A DNA stretch of 64,000 nucleotides, taken from NCBI GenBank assembly GCA_963774745.1, contig CAVZGE010000004.1, positions 1 to 64,000 of the forward strand. Direction: 5' to 3'. This DNA comes from Prado023 sp963774745 (lineage in GTDB: Bacteria > Actinomycetota > Actinomycetes > S36-B12 > CAIYMF01). Both the position numbers and the translations under genes were made by a program. The notes below the pieces were generated by a model. That model did no database searches and was not told where the DNA came from. It was given only the letters and a program-made list of their open reading frames with translations. Positions 16,437 to 26,919 of this stretch are shown here, piece after piece; the first letter of the stretch is position 1, and each line of letters starts with the position of its first letter.

Positions 16437-19400
16437 GTGGACATCACCGCTGCTGACCTGCCTGCCCCCCGTCCCGATGCTGACGCCGTGGTCGACCGCG
16501 CGGTCGCCCGCGCCGCGCGCTGGATGTCCGACGCCGAGGGCCAGCGCACCCGGCGCGAGAAGGCCAACCGCCGCCGCCTCACCCGGCTGCTCAAGGACCC
16601 GGCCGGGCTGCCGGTCACGATGGCCCTCACCGACGAGGTGATGCGCATCTCGGATCCGGGTCGGGCGGCCGCCACGCTGCGCTCAGCTGCTGCGTCGTCC
16701 AACCGCCAGGCCCTCGGCGTGCGCGACCACCTCGGCCTGCGGGCCGTCGGCCGGCTCTCGACGCTGGCCCCGGACCCGTCGATGAAGCTGGTCCACTGGC
16801 AGATCCGCGACGCCTCGACCGGGATCATCCTGCCCGCCGAGCAGTCCCGCCTGCGCAAGCACCTGGAGAGGCGCGCTGCCGAGGGTGCCCGCCTGAACAT
16901 CAACGTGCTGGGCGAGGCCGTGCTCGGCGAGGACGAGGCCACGCATCGCCTCGACCGGGTCATCGAGATGCTCACGCGGCCCGAGGTGACCTACATCTCG
17001 GTGAAGATCTCGGCGATCGCCGCACAGCTGAGCACCTACGACCACGAGGGGTCCGTCCACCGCGTGGCCGAGCGCCTGCGCCGGCTCTACCGGGCGGCCC
17101 GGGCCACGACGCCGCACACGTTCGTGAACCTGGACATGGAGGAGTACCGCGACCTGGCGCTGACCGTCGACGTCTTCACGGCTGTCCTGGCCGAGGAGGA
17201 GTTCCGCGACATCGAGGCCGGCATCGTGCTGCAGGCCTACCTCCCCGAGAGCCATGCGGTGTTCGAGCAGCTGCTGGCCTGGGCCCGGACCCGCCGTGCG
17301 GCGGGCGGTGCGCCGATCAAGGTCCGGATCGTCAAGGGGGCCAACCTCGCGATGGAGACCGCCGAGGCCCAGATCCACGGGTGGACGGCAGCGCCCTACG
17401 GGTCCAAGGCGGACGTGGACGCCTCGTGGAAGCGCCTGGTCGATGCCGCGGTGCGCCCCGAGAACGCCGACGCGGTGCGGATCGGGATCGCCAGCCACAA
17501 CCTGTTCGACCTCGCGTGGTCGCTGGAGGTCGCCGCCTCGCGTGGCGTCAGCGGCCAGGTCGACATCGAGATGCTGGAGGGCATGGCCAACGCGGAGGCC
17601 CTGGCCATCATCCACGACGTCGGATCCGTGCTGCTCTACGCGCCGGTCACCTCCCGGGACGACTTCGCCTCTGCGGTGGCCTACCTGGTCCGACGCCTCG
17701 ATGAGAACACGGCGCCGGAGAACTTCCTGCGCGCGTCGTTCAGCCTGACCGTCGGCTCGCCGACGTTCGCCGAGCAGGAGCGCCGCTTCCGGGACGCCGT
17801 GCGTGCCCGGCACACCATCTCGACCGAGTCCCGCCGGCACGCCCCACGCCCGCCGGTCGCCACCGAGCCCGAGACCGCGGGAATGTTCGGCAACGAGACC
17901 GAGATCGACGTGACCCGGCCCGACGAGCGCGAGCGGATCGCCGCCGCCCTCAACCGGCACTCCCCCGGCTGGGACCGTCCGGTGCCCGTGGTGGTGGCCG
18001 GCAGCGAGCGGGCGGACGGCATGGTCGAGGGCCGCAACCCCAGCGCCGAGGGATCGCCCTGGTACACCTACACGGTCGCGACCACCGAGCCTCGTCGACG
18101 AGGCCGTCGCCGCCGCCCGGGGCGCGGTCGAGCACTGGGACGCCCGCGGGCCCCGGGATCGCGCGCGGATCCTCTGGGAGGCCGCCCGGGTGATGGGCGA
18201 GGAGCACCACGACACCCTGGCCGTCATGTCCCTGGACGCCGGCAAGACCATGGACCAGGGCATCCCCGAGGTGAGCGAGGCCATCGACTTCGCCCGCTAC
18301 TACGCCCGCTCGGCGATCCTGACCCTCGAGGCCGGCGCGCCGAGCAGCCCGGTGGGGGTGGTCATGGTGGTCCCGCCGTGGAACTTCCCGTACGCGATCC
18401 CCGCGGGCGGGGTCCTGGCCGCCCTGGCCGCCGGCAACGCGGTCATCCTCAAGCCCGCCCCCGAGACGGTCGCCACTGCGTGGGTGCTCGTCCAGCAGCT
18501 GTGGCGCGCCGGGGTCCCGCGCGACGTCCTGCAGTTCGTGCCCACCCGCGACGACGAGGTGGGCCAGCACCTGGTGACCCACCCCGACGTCGCCGCCGTG
18601 ATCCTCACCGGCTCGTTCGCGACCGCCCGGATGTTCACCTCCTGGCGCCCGGACCTGCGGCTGATGGCCGAGACCTCGGGCAAGAACGCGCTGCTGATCT
18701 CGGCGACCGCCGACATCGACGCCGCGGTGAAGGACCTGGTGGCATCCGCATTCGGGCACGCCGGGCAGAAGTGCTCGGCGGCCAGCCTCGCGATCGTCGA
18801 GGCCTCCATCCACGACAATCCCGCGTTCCTGCGCCAGCTGCGCGATGCCGTGACCACCGAGGTCGTCGGGGCCGGACCGGACCCCTCCACGGTGATCGGG
18901 CCGATCATCCGCCCGGCCGAGGGACCGCTGCTGCGCGCGCTGACGACGCTGGAACCCGGTGAGTCCTGGCTGGTGGCCCCCCGCCAGCTCGACGAGACCG
19001 GGCACCTGTGGAGCCCCGGGGTGAAGATCGGCGTGCAGCCCGGCTCGTGGACCCACCTGACCGAGTGGTTCGGCCCGGTCCTGGGCGTGATGCGCGCCCC
19101 CGACCTCGACACGGCCATCTCCTGGCAGAACGCGGTGGAGTACGGGCTGACCGCCGGCATCCACGCACTGGACACCGGCGAGTGCGAGCGGTGGATCGAA
19201 CGGATCCAGGCGGGCAACGTGTACGTCAACCGCGGCACGACCGGCGCGGTGGTCAACCGCCAGCCGTTCGGTGGCTGGAAGAAGTCCGCGGTCGGGCCTA
19301 CCGCGAAGGCCGGCGGCGAGAACTACGTGGCCTGCCTGCGTGACTGGGCACCCGGCGATGCGGCGCTGACCAGCGGCGACGTGCAGGCCTGGTGGGTCAG

Positions 19401-19860
19401 CACCGGCAGCGCGGCGCGCGACCTGACCGGCCTGACGGTCGAGCGCAACCTGATCCGCTACCGCCCGATGGGCTCACCGATCCTGGTGCGGGTCGACGCG
19501 GACACCCGGCCGGCGGACCTCGAGTCGGTGCGTCGCCTCGCCGCCCGCACGGGCACCCGCATCGTCCTGAGCTGCGCGACGTCGCGCGGCGCGGACACCG
19601 CGGTCGAGTCGGTCGCGGACGCGGTGGCGCGGGTCGCCGGTGGCGAGGTCAGCCGGGTGCGCTGGCTGTCCGCGGAGGATCCAGGGGACCTCGCGGTCGT
19701 CGGCCTCGATGCCGGGATCAGCGTCGACCGCCGCCCGATCGCCGGCTCCGTCGCGGTGGAGGGCCCGCGCTGGATGCACGAGCAGAGCGTGTGCGTGACC
19801 GCGCACCGCTACGGCAACGTCGGCGCCGGCCCGCAACCGCGGGTCCCCGGCGCGCTCTGA
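16437..19860 (+). CDS. putA: Bifunctional proline dehydrogenase / P5C dehydrogenase PutA (frameshift near 18,090)
   Basis: About 1,140 residues in two frames. The first frame is the proline dehydrogenase barrel: KLVHWQIRDASTGIILPAEQ, TYISVKISAIAAQLS, FVNLDMEEYRDLALT, VLQAYLPESHAVFEQLL, VRIVKGANLAMETAEAQIHG. It is followed by the start of the P5C dehydrogenase domain. The frame breaks at 18,088-18,091 and resumes as SLVDEAVAAARGAVEHWDAR, with PPWNFPYAIPAGGVLAALAA, AETSGKN and the catalytic Cys in AGQKCSAASLA. It converts proline to glutamate through FADH2 and NADH. A GTG at 16437 with GGCAGGA upstream is the likely start. The break probably is a sequencing indel, because both halves are complete. 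Confidence 0.88.
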
Positions 19861-19900
19861 GCCGCCACACCGCGGAGGGTGGGCCCCATGTGCTCGATCC

Positions 19901-19935
19901 GGACACAGGTGTCCGCCGGACGCCCGGCGGTGTCC
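19901..19935 (+). terminator. Overlapping hairpins after putA
   Basis: A 7-bp stem CCGCCGG/CCGGCGG (19913-19919, 19924-19930) with a 4-base loop is nested in GGACAC/GTGTCC arms (19901-19906, 19930-19935), 40 bases past the putA stop. No T-run, as is common in high-GC actinobacteria. Confidence 0.45.
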
Positions 19936-20009
19936 TATTCCTGCCACACTCTGACCCGTTCGGACCTGCGTCCCGTTTGCCGGTGTGCCGCGACGGGTAG
20001 ATAGCAGCG

Positions 20010-21323
20010 ATGCAGGCCTTCCGAGCGATCTTCCGCCACCCCGGGACGGTGGGGATGACCGTTGCCGCCTTCATCGGGCGCTTCCCGATGGCCATGCTCG
20101 GGCTGGCGATGACGATGCTCGTGGCCACGGAGACCGGCTCGTACGGGCGGGCCGGTGCGGTGGCCGCGTCGATCACGCTCGCGGGCGCCGTCGGCGGCCC
20201 GGTCGGGGCCCGGCTGGCCGACCGGTTCGGCCAGCACCGGGCGATCCCGCCGCTGATCGGGGTGCACATCCTGGCCGTGGCCGGCCTCACGATCGCCGTC
20301 ATGGCCGGGACTCCGATGGTGCTCTGGCTGGCACTGGGCGTGCTCGCCGGGCTGTCCGGGCCGAACCTGGGCGCCATGGTGCGCACCCGCTGGGCGGGGA
20401 TCACCGACGGACCCGACGAGCTCACCTCGGCGTTCGCGCTCGAGTCCACACTCGACGAGGTGGCGTTCGTCCTCGGGCCGCCGCTGGCGACCGCACTGGC
20501 CGTGGCGATCGCGCCGTGGTCGGCCATCGTCACGGGACTGCTGCTGGCGGGATCCGGCGGGCTGGCCCTGGCCGCCCAGCGGTCCACCGAACCCGCACCC
20601 GCGCCGCGCACCGGGCAGCACGGCGCGGCCGTGTGGCGCTCGGGCACCCTGCAGCTGCTGACGCTGCTGATGGTCCTCATGGGGGGGATCTTCGGCGCCC
20701 TGGAGGTCTCGACGGTCGCCTTCGCCCAGGAGGCCGATGCGGTCTGGGCCACCGGCTGGCTGCTGGGGGTGTTCGCCCTGGCCAGTGGCCTCACCGGGCT
20801 CTACCTCGGCGCCCGCCCGGGCGGGTGGCGCCTGTCCGTCCAGGTCCTCGTGGGCACCGCGACCCTTGCGGTGGCGACGGCGGTGATCCCGTTCATCGGC
20901 GGGCTGGGCGGGTACGCCACCGGGATGTTCGCAGCCGGGCTCGGCGTGTCCGCGGTGATGATCGGGGCCATGCAGATCATCGAGCGGTCGCAGCCACGCA
21001 CCCGGCTCACCGAGGCGCTGGCCCTGGCCATCTCCGGGGTCCTGATCGGCTCAGCGGGAGCGGTCGCCCTCGCTGGCGCCCTGATCGATGCCGGCGGCTC
21101 CTCATGGGGCCTGGCGGTCGGCGCCGTGGCTGCCATCGCCGGCCTCGGCGTGGCCGCACTCGCCCGCCCAGCCCTCGGCCGGGCGGAGTCCCCCGGGGCG
21201 CTGGACGACACGCAGTCCGCTCCGGAGTCCCTCGACCGCGCGGTCCACGGCCCGGAGGGCCTCACGACCGTGCCAGCGGCGCCCCCGGAGGAGTCGGCCG
21301 CCGGAACAGCCCCTCCTGCGTGA
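20010..21323 (+). CDS. Major facilitator superfamily transporter
   Basis: A 437-residue protein with about 12 hydrophobic helices from residue 12 to 395 and a hydrophilic tail. The loop after helix 2 carries GARLADRFGQHRAIP, the MFS loop 2-3 signature, and VRTRWAGITDGPDELTSAFA is a conserved region of a drug-efflux-like actinobacterial MFS subgroup. Substrate unknown. It follows putA but is separated by a hairpin, so probably its own unit. Its last 62 bases overlap the end of the convergent thioesterase gene. Confidence 0.82.
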   Translation: MQAFRAIFRHPGTVGMTVAAFIGRFPMAMLGLAMTMLVATETGSYGRAGAVAASITLAGAVGGPVGARLADRFGQHRAIPPLIGVHILAVAGLTIAVMAGTPMVLWLALGVLAGLSGPNLGAMVRTRWAGITDGPDELTSAFALESTLDEVAFVLGPPLATALAVAIAPWSAIVTGLLLAGSGGLALAAQRSTEPAPAPRTGQHGAAVWRSGTLQLLTLLMVLMGGIFGALEVSTVAFAQEADAVWATGWLLGVFALASGLTGLYLGARPGGWRLSVQVLVGTATLAVATAVIPFIGGLGGYATGMFAAGLGVSAVMIGAMQIIERSQPRTRLTEALALAISGVLIGSAGAVALAGALIDAGGSSWGLAVGAVAAIAGLGVAALARPALGRAESPGALDDTQSAPESLDRAVHGPEGLTTVPAAPPEESAAGTAPPA

Positions 21324-22194
21324 TCGAGATCATCAGCTCCCCGTTGCGGTCGAACATCCGGCCGCGCGCGAACCCCAGGCCGCGCTCGGCCGCCGGTGAG
21401 GCCGTGACGTAGAGCGCCCATTCGTCGGCGCGGTAGGGGCGGTGGAACCACATCGCGTGATCGAGGCTGGCGACGTCGAGGTCGCCCGAGCCCACGTAGT
21501 ACCCGTGCCTGCGCTGGACCGCGTCCAGCAGGGTCGCATCCGAGAAGTAGGCCGCGACGCACACGTGCAGCAGCGGGTCGTCGGGCATGGGACCGTCGGA
21601 GCGGAACCAGACGACGTCCTCCCCCGGGTAGTCCTCACCGCCCTCGCCGCGCGTGGGGTGGTCCGGGAACGCATCCCCCCACCAGGCGACGAGCTGCTGG
21701 CCCAGCCCCCGGACCGGTCGGATGTCCACCGGCGGGGTGATCTGCACCAGGATCGGCGGCAGCTGGTCGACGTGCGGCTCCATCAGCTCGGCCAGCGAGG
21801 GCAGCCCCTCGGGGCCGGGGACCTCTCGCGCTCGGGTCGTGTGCGCGATCGGCGTGGCCTCGGGCACGTGGAACGATGCCGACATCGCGAACGTCACCTT
21901 GCCGTGCTGGTGGGCCAGCACCCGCCGGACGCTGAAGCCGCGGCCGTCGCGCATCCGCTCGACGTGGAACTCCACCGGCTGGGTGGGATCCCCCGGGCGC
22001 AGGAAGTATGCGTGCAGGGAGTGCACGTAACGCTCCGGGTCCACCGTGCGCCCGGCCGCGACCAGGGCCTGGGCAGCCACCTGGCCGCCGAAGATCCGGG
22101 TGTAGCTGACCGGGTGGCTGATCCCGACGAACACGTCGCCGGGCCGGCGATCCAGGTCCAACAGCTCGAGCAGGGAGTCGATCGGATGGGCCAC
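21262..22194 (-). CDS. tesB: Acyl-CoA thioesterase II
   Basis: A 310-residue double-hotdog thioesterase. Conserved stretches: RIFGGQVAAQALVAAGRTVD, VHSLHAYFLRPGDPTQPVEF, VERMRDGRGFSVRRVLAHQ, SLDHAMWFHRPYRADEWALY and GLGFARGRMFDRNGELMISI, with the Asp/Gln/Thr catalytic set typical of TesB. It hydrolyses medium to long acyl-CoAs to free acid and CoA. The 3' end overlaps the MFS gene on the other strand. The GH13 gene upstream on the same strand is 64 bases away. Confidence 0.92.
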   Translation of the reverse strand: MAHPIDSLLELLDLDRRPGDVFVGISHPVSYTRIFGGQVAAQALVAAGRTVDPERYVHSLHAYFLRPGDPTQPVEFHVERMRDGRGFSVRRVLAHQHGKVTFAMSASFHVPEATPIAHTTRAREVPGPEGLPSLAELMEPHVDQLPPILVQITPPVDIRPVRGLGQQLVAWWGDAFPDHPTRGEGGEDYPGEDVVWFRSDGPMPDDPLLHVCVAAYFSDATLLDAVQRRHGYYVGSGDLDVASLDHAMWFHRPYRADEWALYVTASPAAERGLGFARGRMFDRNGELMISITQEGLFRRPTPPGAPLARS

Positions 22195-22258
22195 CCGCAG
22201 ATCCTGTCAGGAATCCGGCGCAGGTGCGCCGGCAGCCGTGCGTGGAGCCGCGCGCTGG

Positions 22259-24508
22259 TCAGTCCTCGCTGAGGCTGCGGGCGATGGTGATCCCGAGGTG
22301 TGCCGAGGCCTCGCGCCCGGCGACGTCGCGGACGACGACGGTGAACTCGACCGGAGCGCCCCGCGCCAGCCCGGTGGCGTCGAACAGTGCGCCCCGCGGC
22401 CAGCCACCGACCTGCGGGGCTGTCCACTGTGGGGGCTGCGCGTCATCGACGGCGATGAGCTCCCGGGGCGCCGGACCGGCGCCGTCGCGGTCGGCGTAGA
22501 AGGCGGCGACCGACCAGCTCGGAGCACTCACCTCGGCCTGTACCCGGAGCCAGCCCTCCCAGGGGGTGGGAGCGACGCGCAGCCGTACCGACGGTCCTGT
22601 CGTCGCGTCCGCCATCGGTCGGTCGGGACCCAGCACGAGCGCCCCCATCGCCGGGACGGTCATCGTGAGCTGCCCGTCCGGGGTCGACCGCGGCCGGGAC
22701 CCCACCGATCCACCGGACGAGTAGACCGTCGTGAACATCGCATCCCGGGTCCAGGTCCCGACCGTGACCCGGGTGGGCACCCTTGCGTTGTTGAGGGCCA
22801 CCACGTACTCCGTGCCGGTGTCCCGGTCGATCCGGCTGAACGCCACGACACCCCGCGCATCGGTCGGGCACGTCCGCAGGACGAGCGCACCGTCGGCCAG
22901 GGTTGGGTGGTCGCGGCGCAACTGGGCCAGCCGGCCGAGCAGCAGGTAGGTGGGATGGGACGTGTCGTAGGTGTCGACGTCATGACCGGCCTCGGTCCCG
23001 AGTCGAACGTTCTCCAGGTACTGCGGCGTCTGCGAGGCGAACATGTCCTGCCGCGCCAGGTTGTCCCCGCTGTGGCCGGTGAAGCCCTGCTCATCGCCGT
23101 AGTAGATGACCGGCTGGCCGCGCAGCAGGAACAGCGTCTCGTAGGCGAAGTGCACCCGGTGCAGCCACGACCCCGCATCCGAGTCGAAGCCCCAGAGCCG
23201 CATGGCGATCCGTCCCAGGTCGTGATTGCCGACGAACGTCGGGGACGCGTACGCGTCGGAGTCCACATCGGCGTACTCCAGGTCGCGGTCGATCACCGGG
23301 CACAGCGAGTCCCAGGCGGTGCCGGGTTGCAGGCCCTCGGCGAACTGCTCGATGGCCGACTGCAGCGGGAAGTCAAGGACGGCGGGCAGGCCGCTACGCC
23401 GGGCGTAGTCCAGGGTGTCCGGGTGGTCGGCAACCACCTCGCCGAACATGAAGAAGTCCGGCACCCCCACCTCGGCAGCCGCCTGCTCCATCGCGGGGAC
23501 GAACTCCCGCCAGAACTCGAGGTTGACGTGCCGCGCGGAGTCCAGGCGGAACCCGTCGACCCCGGTCCAGCGGATCAGGTCGGCGTAGATGTCGATCAGC
23601 CCATCGGCGACTTCAGGCCGCTCGGTGAACAGGTCGTCCATGCCGGCCCAGTCCCCATACGTCCAACTCTCGCCCTCGAACCGGGTGTCGCCGCGGTTGT
23701 GGTACATCGTCACGTCGTTGAGCCACGCCGGGGCCTTCACGTCGGCCTGGTCGGCGGGAACCGCCGGCAGGTACGGGAACGACTCCGGGCCGCCCATCTC
23801 GGGGAAGTCCTCCGATCCGGCGACCGGGGCGTCGTCGAACGGAACCCCGTTGACGTCGGTGTAGGGGTAGCCCTGCTTCGTCCGGTACGCCGGCCAGCGA
23901 CCGGCCCCCTCATAGGTGATCACGTCGGCGGTGATGCCCACGGTCACGTCGAGGAACACCTTCATCCCGCGTGCGTGCGCCGCTTCGACCAGGTCGACCA
24001 GGTCCTCGTTGGTCCCCAGGTGCGGGTCCACCTGCGTGAAGTCGGTGACCTGGTACCCGTGGTAGCCCGTGGTGAAGACCTCGTCGCCGTCCATCTGCAC
24101 CGGCTTGTTCGTCAGCACCGGGGTGAGCCACAGGGCGGTCGCACCCAGGCCCTGGATGTACCCCAGCCCCTCGCGCAGCCCGACCAGATCGCCCCCGTGG
24201 TAGAACTGCGGCCGCGTCGGGTCGAAGCCGTGCTCGAGCGGCCCATCCCCGCCCGAGCCCGTGTCGTTGGACGGGTCCCCGTTCGCGAACCTGTCGACCA
24301 TCACGAAGTAGATGACGTCGCGGGCCGGGGGCCCCAGGCGCGCCGTCCGCGCGAGCCCCTCGTCACCAGCCATGAGGACGCTCGACTCGGGTGACACCTG
24401 ATCGCGGATGAATCCACCCTGCCGGTAGGTGACCACGACGGCCACAGCCAGGAGCAGGAGGGCGAACACTCCCGTCTTGGCCAGTGCTCGCTTCCATCGG
24501 CGACTCAC
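22259..24508 (-). CDS. Membrane-anchored GH13 alpha-amylase-family enzyme
   Basis: About 749 residues. A GTG at 24508 (CGGAG just upstream) gives VSRRWKR followed by a single transmembrane/signal segment TGVFALLLLAVAVVVTY. The catalytic barrel shows VIYFVMVDRFANGDPSND, GFRLDSARHVN (nucleophile Asp), FFMFGEVVADH (acid/base Glu) and SPTFVGNHDLGRIA (transition-state Asp). A beta-sandwich follows (VAFSRIDRDTGTEYVVALNN), then a further C-terminal domain of about 110 residues. It acts on starch-like or maltooligosaccharide glycosides outside the membrane. An upstream extension to 24634 is open but would bury the anchor behind 42 residues, so it was not used. Confidence 0.87.
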   Translation of the reverse strand: MSRRWKRALAKTGVFALLLLAVAVVVTYRQGGFIRDQVSPESSVLMAGDEGLARTARLGPPARDVIYFVMVDRFANGDPSNDTGSGGDGPLEHGFDPTRPQFYHGGDLVGLREGLGYIQGLGATALWLTPVLTNKPVQMDGDEVFTTGYHGYQVTDFTQVDPHLGTNEDLVDLVEAAHARGMKVFLDVTVGITADVITYEGAGRWPAYRTKQGYPYTDVNGVPFDDAPVAGSEDFPEMGGPESFPYLPAVPADQADVKAPAWLNDVTMYHNRGDTRFEGESWTYGDWAGMDDLFTERPEVADGLIDIYADLIRWTGVDGFRLDSARHVNLEFWREFVPAMEQAAAEVGVPDFFMFGEVVADHPDTLDYARRSGLPAVLDFPLQSAIEQFAEGLQPGTAWDSLCPVIDRDLEYADVDSDAYASPTFVGNHDLGRIAMRLWGFDSDAGSWLHRVHFAYETLFLLRGQPVIYYGDEQGFTGHSGDNLARQDMFASQTPQYLENVRLGTEAGHDVDTYDTSHPTYLLLGRLAQLRRDHPTLADGALVLRTCPTDARGVVAFSRIDRDTGTEYVVALNNARVPTRVTVGTWTRDAMFTTVYSSGGSVGSRPRSTPDGQLTMTVPAMGALVLGPDRPMADATTGPSVRLRVAPTPWEGWLRVQAEVSAPSWSVAAFYADRDGAGPAPRELIAVDDAQPPQWTAPQVGGWPRGALFDATGLARGAPVEFTVVVRDVAGREASAHLGITIARSLSED

Positions 24509-24570
24509 ACTCCGAGCGTACGAGCCCTCCGGGGGTGATCTCAGTGCCCTATGACCCGATCTACTTGGAT

Positions 24571-24582
24571 ATTGGATCCAAT
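24571..24582. promoter_or_regulatory. Palindromic operator candidate ATTGGATCCAAT
   Basis: A perfect 12-bp palindrome, preceded by a second TTGGAT half-site (24565-24570), 39 bases before the acyl-CoA dehydrogenase start. GntR regulators of the FCD group often bind TTGGATCCAA-like sequences, and a GntR-FCD gene is the third gene of this operon. Autoregulation is inferred. Confidence 0.55.
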
Positions 24583-24621
24583 CTGATACATTCGCGGACA
24601 CCGTCGAACCTGAGGTGACCC

Positions 24622-25800
24622 ATGACCACTGCACCGCCCCTGTCCGCCACTGAGCTCTATGCGATCGACGCCCTGCTCACCGCCGAGCAGGTCGAGATCC
24701 GCGACACCGTGCGCCGCTTCGCCGACGAGCACCTGCGCCCACACCTGGCCGGCTGGTTCGAGTCCGGTGAGCTGCCCGTGCGCGACCTTGCCCGCGAGCT
24801 CGGCTCCCTGGGAGTGCTGGGCATGCACCTCGACGGGTACGGGTGTGCCGGAACGGACGCCACCTCCTACGGGCTGGCGTGCCTCGAGCTCGAGGCTGCC
24901 GACTCCGGGATCCGTTCGCTGGTGAGCGTGCAGGGGTCGCTGGCGATGTTCGCGATCCACGAGTACGGATCCCCGGAGCACCGCGAGCAGTGGCTGCCCG
25001 GGATGGCCGCGGGCGAGCTGATCGGCTGCTTCGGCCTCACCGAGCCCGACGCCGGCTCGGACCCCGGGTCGATGCGCACGACCGCCACCCGTGACGGCGA
25101 CGACTGGGTTCTCACCGGAACGAAGATGTGGATCACCAACGGCTCGGTCGCCGATGTGGCCGTCGTCTGGGCGCGCGCGGAGGGCACGATCCGCGGGTTC
25201 GTGGTGCCGACCGACACGCCCGGGTTCACCGCCCGACCGATCCCGCACAAGCTCAGCCTGCGCGCGTCGGTGACCTCCGAGCTGGTCCTCGACGCCGTGC
25301 GGCTCCCGGCTGATGCCATGCTGCCCGGCGCCCGCGGGCTGTCCGGCCCGCTCGGCTGCCTGGCCGAGGCGCGGTACGGCATCGTGTTCGGCTCGATCGG
25401 CGCCGCCCGCGACTGCCTCGAGACCGCCCTGGAATACGCGGCCACTCGTGCGCAGTTCGGCCGGCCGATCGCCGGGTTCCAGCTGACCCAGCGCAAGCTC
25501 GCCGAGATGGCGGTGGCGGTCGGCAACGGCCACCTGCTGGCCCTGCACCTGGGGCGACTCAAGGACGCCGGGGCACTGACCCCGCAGCAGGTCAGCGTGG
25601 GGAAGTTCCACAACGTCTCGGCGGCGCTGGAGGTGGCCCGCGAGGCCCGGGCGATCCTCGGGGGCAACGGGATCTCGCTGGAGTACCCGGTGATCCGGCA
25701 CATGGTGAACCTCGAGAGCGTGTACACCTACGAGGGCACGCACGACATCCACACGCTGGTCATCGGCCAGGCGCTCACGGGGATCGCCGCCTACCGATGA
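24622..25800 (+). CDS. gcdH: Glutaryl-CoA dehydrogenase-like acyl-CoA dehydrogenase
   Basis: A 392-residue FAD enzyme. It shows the acyl-CoA dehydrogenase signatures GCFGLTEPDAGSDPGSMRTT and GTKMWITNGSVADVAVVWA, with SLVSVQGSLAMFAIHEYGS and the C-terminal YEGTHDIHTLVIGQALTGI, where the Glu (about 370) is the catalytic base. This combination is characteristic of glutaryl-CoA dehydrogenase, which makes crotonyl-CoA and CO2. It is first in an operon with a CoA-transferase (overlap of 4 bases) and a GntR regulator. Together they would activate glutarate with CoA and oxidise it, the end of lysine or cadaverine degradation. An isobutyryl- or other short-chain role is the alternative. Confidence 0.82.
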   Translation: MTTAPPLSATELYAIDALLTAEQVEIRDTVRRFADEHLRPHLAGWFESGELPVRDLARELGSLGVLGMHLDGYGCAGTDATSYGLACLELEAADSGIRSLVSVQGSLAMFAIHEYGSPEHREQWLPGMAAGELIGCFGLTEPDAGSDPGSMRTTATRDGDDWVLTGTKMWITNGSVADVAVVWARAEGTIRGFVVPTDTPGFTARPIPHKLSLRASVTSELVLDAVRLPADAMLPGARGLSGPLGCLAEARYGIVFGSIGAARDCLETALEYAATRAQFGRPIAGFQLTQRKLAEMAVAVGNGHLLALHLGRLKDAGALTPQQVSVGKFHNVSAALEVAREARAILGGNGISLEYPVIRHMVNLESVYTYEGTHDIHTLVIGQALTGIAAYR

Positions 25801-26919
25801 GCGGGCAGCCCACGGGCCCGTTGGCCGGGCTGCGGGTCGCCGACTTCAGCCGCGTGCTGGCCGGGCCGTACGCCACGATGATGCTCGGCGATCTCGGCGC
25901 GGAGGTCATCAAGGTGGAGCGTCCACCTCGCGGCGACGACACCCGGTCGTGGGGGCCGCCAGTCGCCCCCGACGGCACCTCCACCTACTTCCAGTCGGTG
26001 AACCGCAACAAGCGCTCGGTGTGGCTGGACCTGGGCGACCCGGCGGACCACGCCGGGGCGCTGGAGCTGGCCGCGTCCGCCGACGTCCTCGTCGAGAACC
26101 TCGCGCCCGGGGCGATGTCGCGCTTCGGCCTGGGCTACGAAGCCGTCGCGGCGGCCAACCCCGGCGTGGTCTACGCGTCGATCTCGGGGTTCGGCACCGG
26201 GGCCGGGGCGGCGATGCCCGGGTACGACCTGCTCGTGCAGGCGATGGGCGGGCTCATGAGCATCACCGGCCCGTCGCCGGACCAGCCCACCAAGGTCGGC
26301 GTGGCCCTCGTCGACGTGCTCACCGGCCTGCACGCCACCGTGGGGGTCCTCGCAGCCCTGCACGAGCGCAACGCCAGCGGCCGCGGTCAGCACGTCTGCG
26401 TCAACCTGCTCAGCTCGACGCTCTCGGCGCTGGTGAACCAGGCGCAGGCATTCGTCGGCGCCGGGATCGTGCCGCAGCCGATGGGCAACGCCCACCCGAG
26501 CATCGCCCCGTACGAGACGTTCCCGACCGCCGACGGCGTCCTCGTGCTGGCCGTGGGCAACGACGGGCAGTTCGCCGCCCTGTGCGATGTCCTCGGACTG
26601 GACCTGGCCGGCGACCCGGACCATGCGACCAACCCGGCGCGGGTGGCCCACCGCGTTGCGCTGGCCGCTCGGCTCAGCAGGGTGCTGGCCACGCGGCCGA
26701 CCAGGCACTGGGTGGACGCGCTGACCGACGCGGGAGTCCCCGCAGGGCCCGTGAACGACATCCCGGCAGCGCTCGACCTGGCCGAGTCCCTGGGCCTCTC
26801 CCCGGTCGCCATGGCTGACGGGGTGCCCACCGTGGCGAACCCGATCACCCTGTCGCGGACGCCAGTGGAGTACCGCCTGGCTCCCCCGAGCCCGCACCCG
26901 GGGACCTGCCCATGCCTGA
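25797..26919 (+). CDS. Class III (CaiB/BaiF) CoA-transferase, probable frameshift at 3' end
   Basis: About 370 residues. Motifs: LAGLRVADFSRVLAGPYATM, LGDLGAEVIKVERPPRGDDT, RNKRSVWLDL, the region around the catalytic Asp ending PGYDLLVQAMGGLMSITG, and GVPAGPVNDIPAALDL. Class III transferases move CoA between dicarboxylic acids by an aspartyl-CoA intermediate. With glutaryl-CoA dehydrogenase upstream, a succinyl-CoA:glutarate CoA-transferase is likely. The family homology ends near YRLAPP (26,890), beside a run of five Cs, but the frame stays open deep into the GntR gene. A one-base change there would end it at 26919, overlapping the gntR ATG. The 3' end is therefore uncertain. Confidence 0.8.

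Noticed and set aside
22238..24394. Plus-strand open frame of about 720 codons opposite the GH13 gene
   Set aside because: No domain, no RBS; the minus-strand GH13 catalytic motifs are unambiguous.
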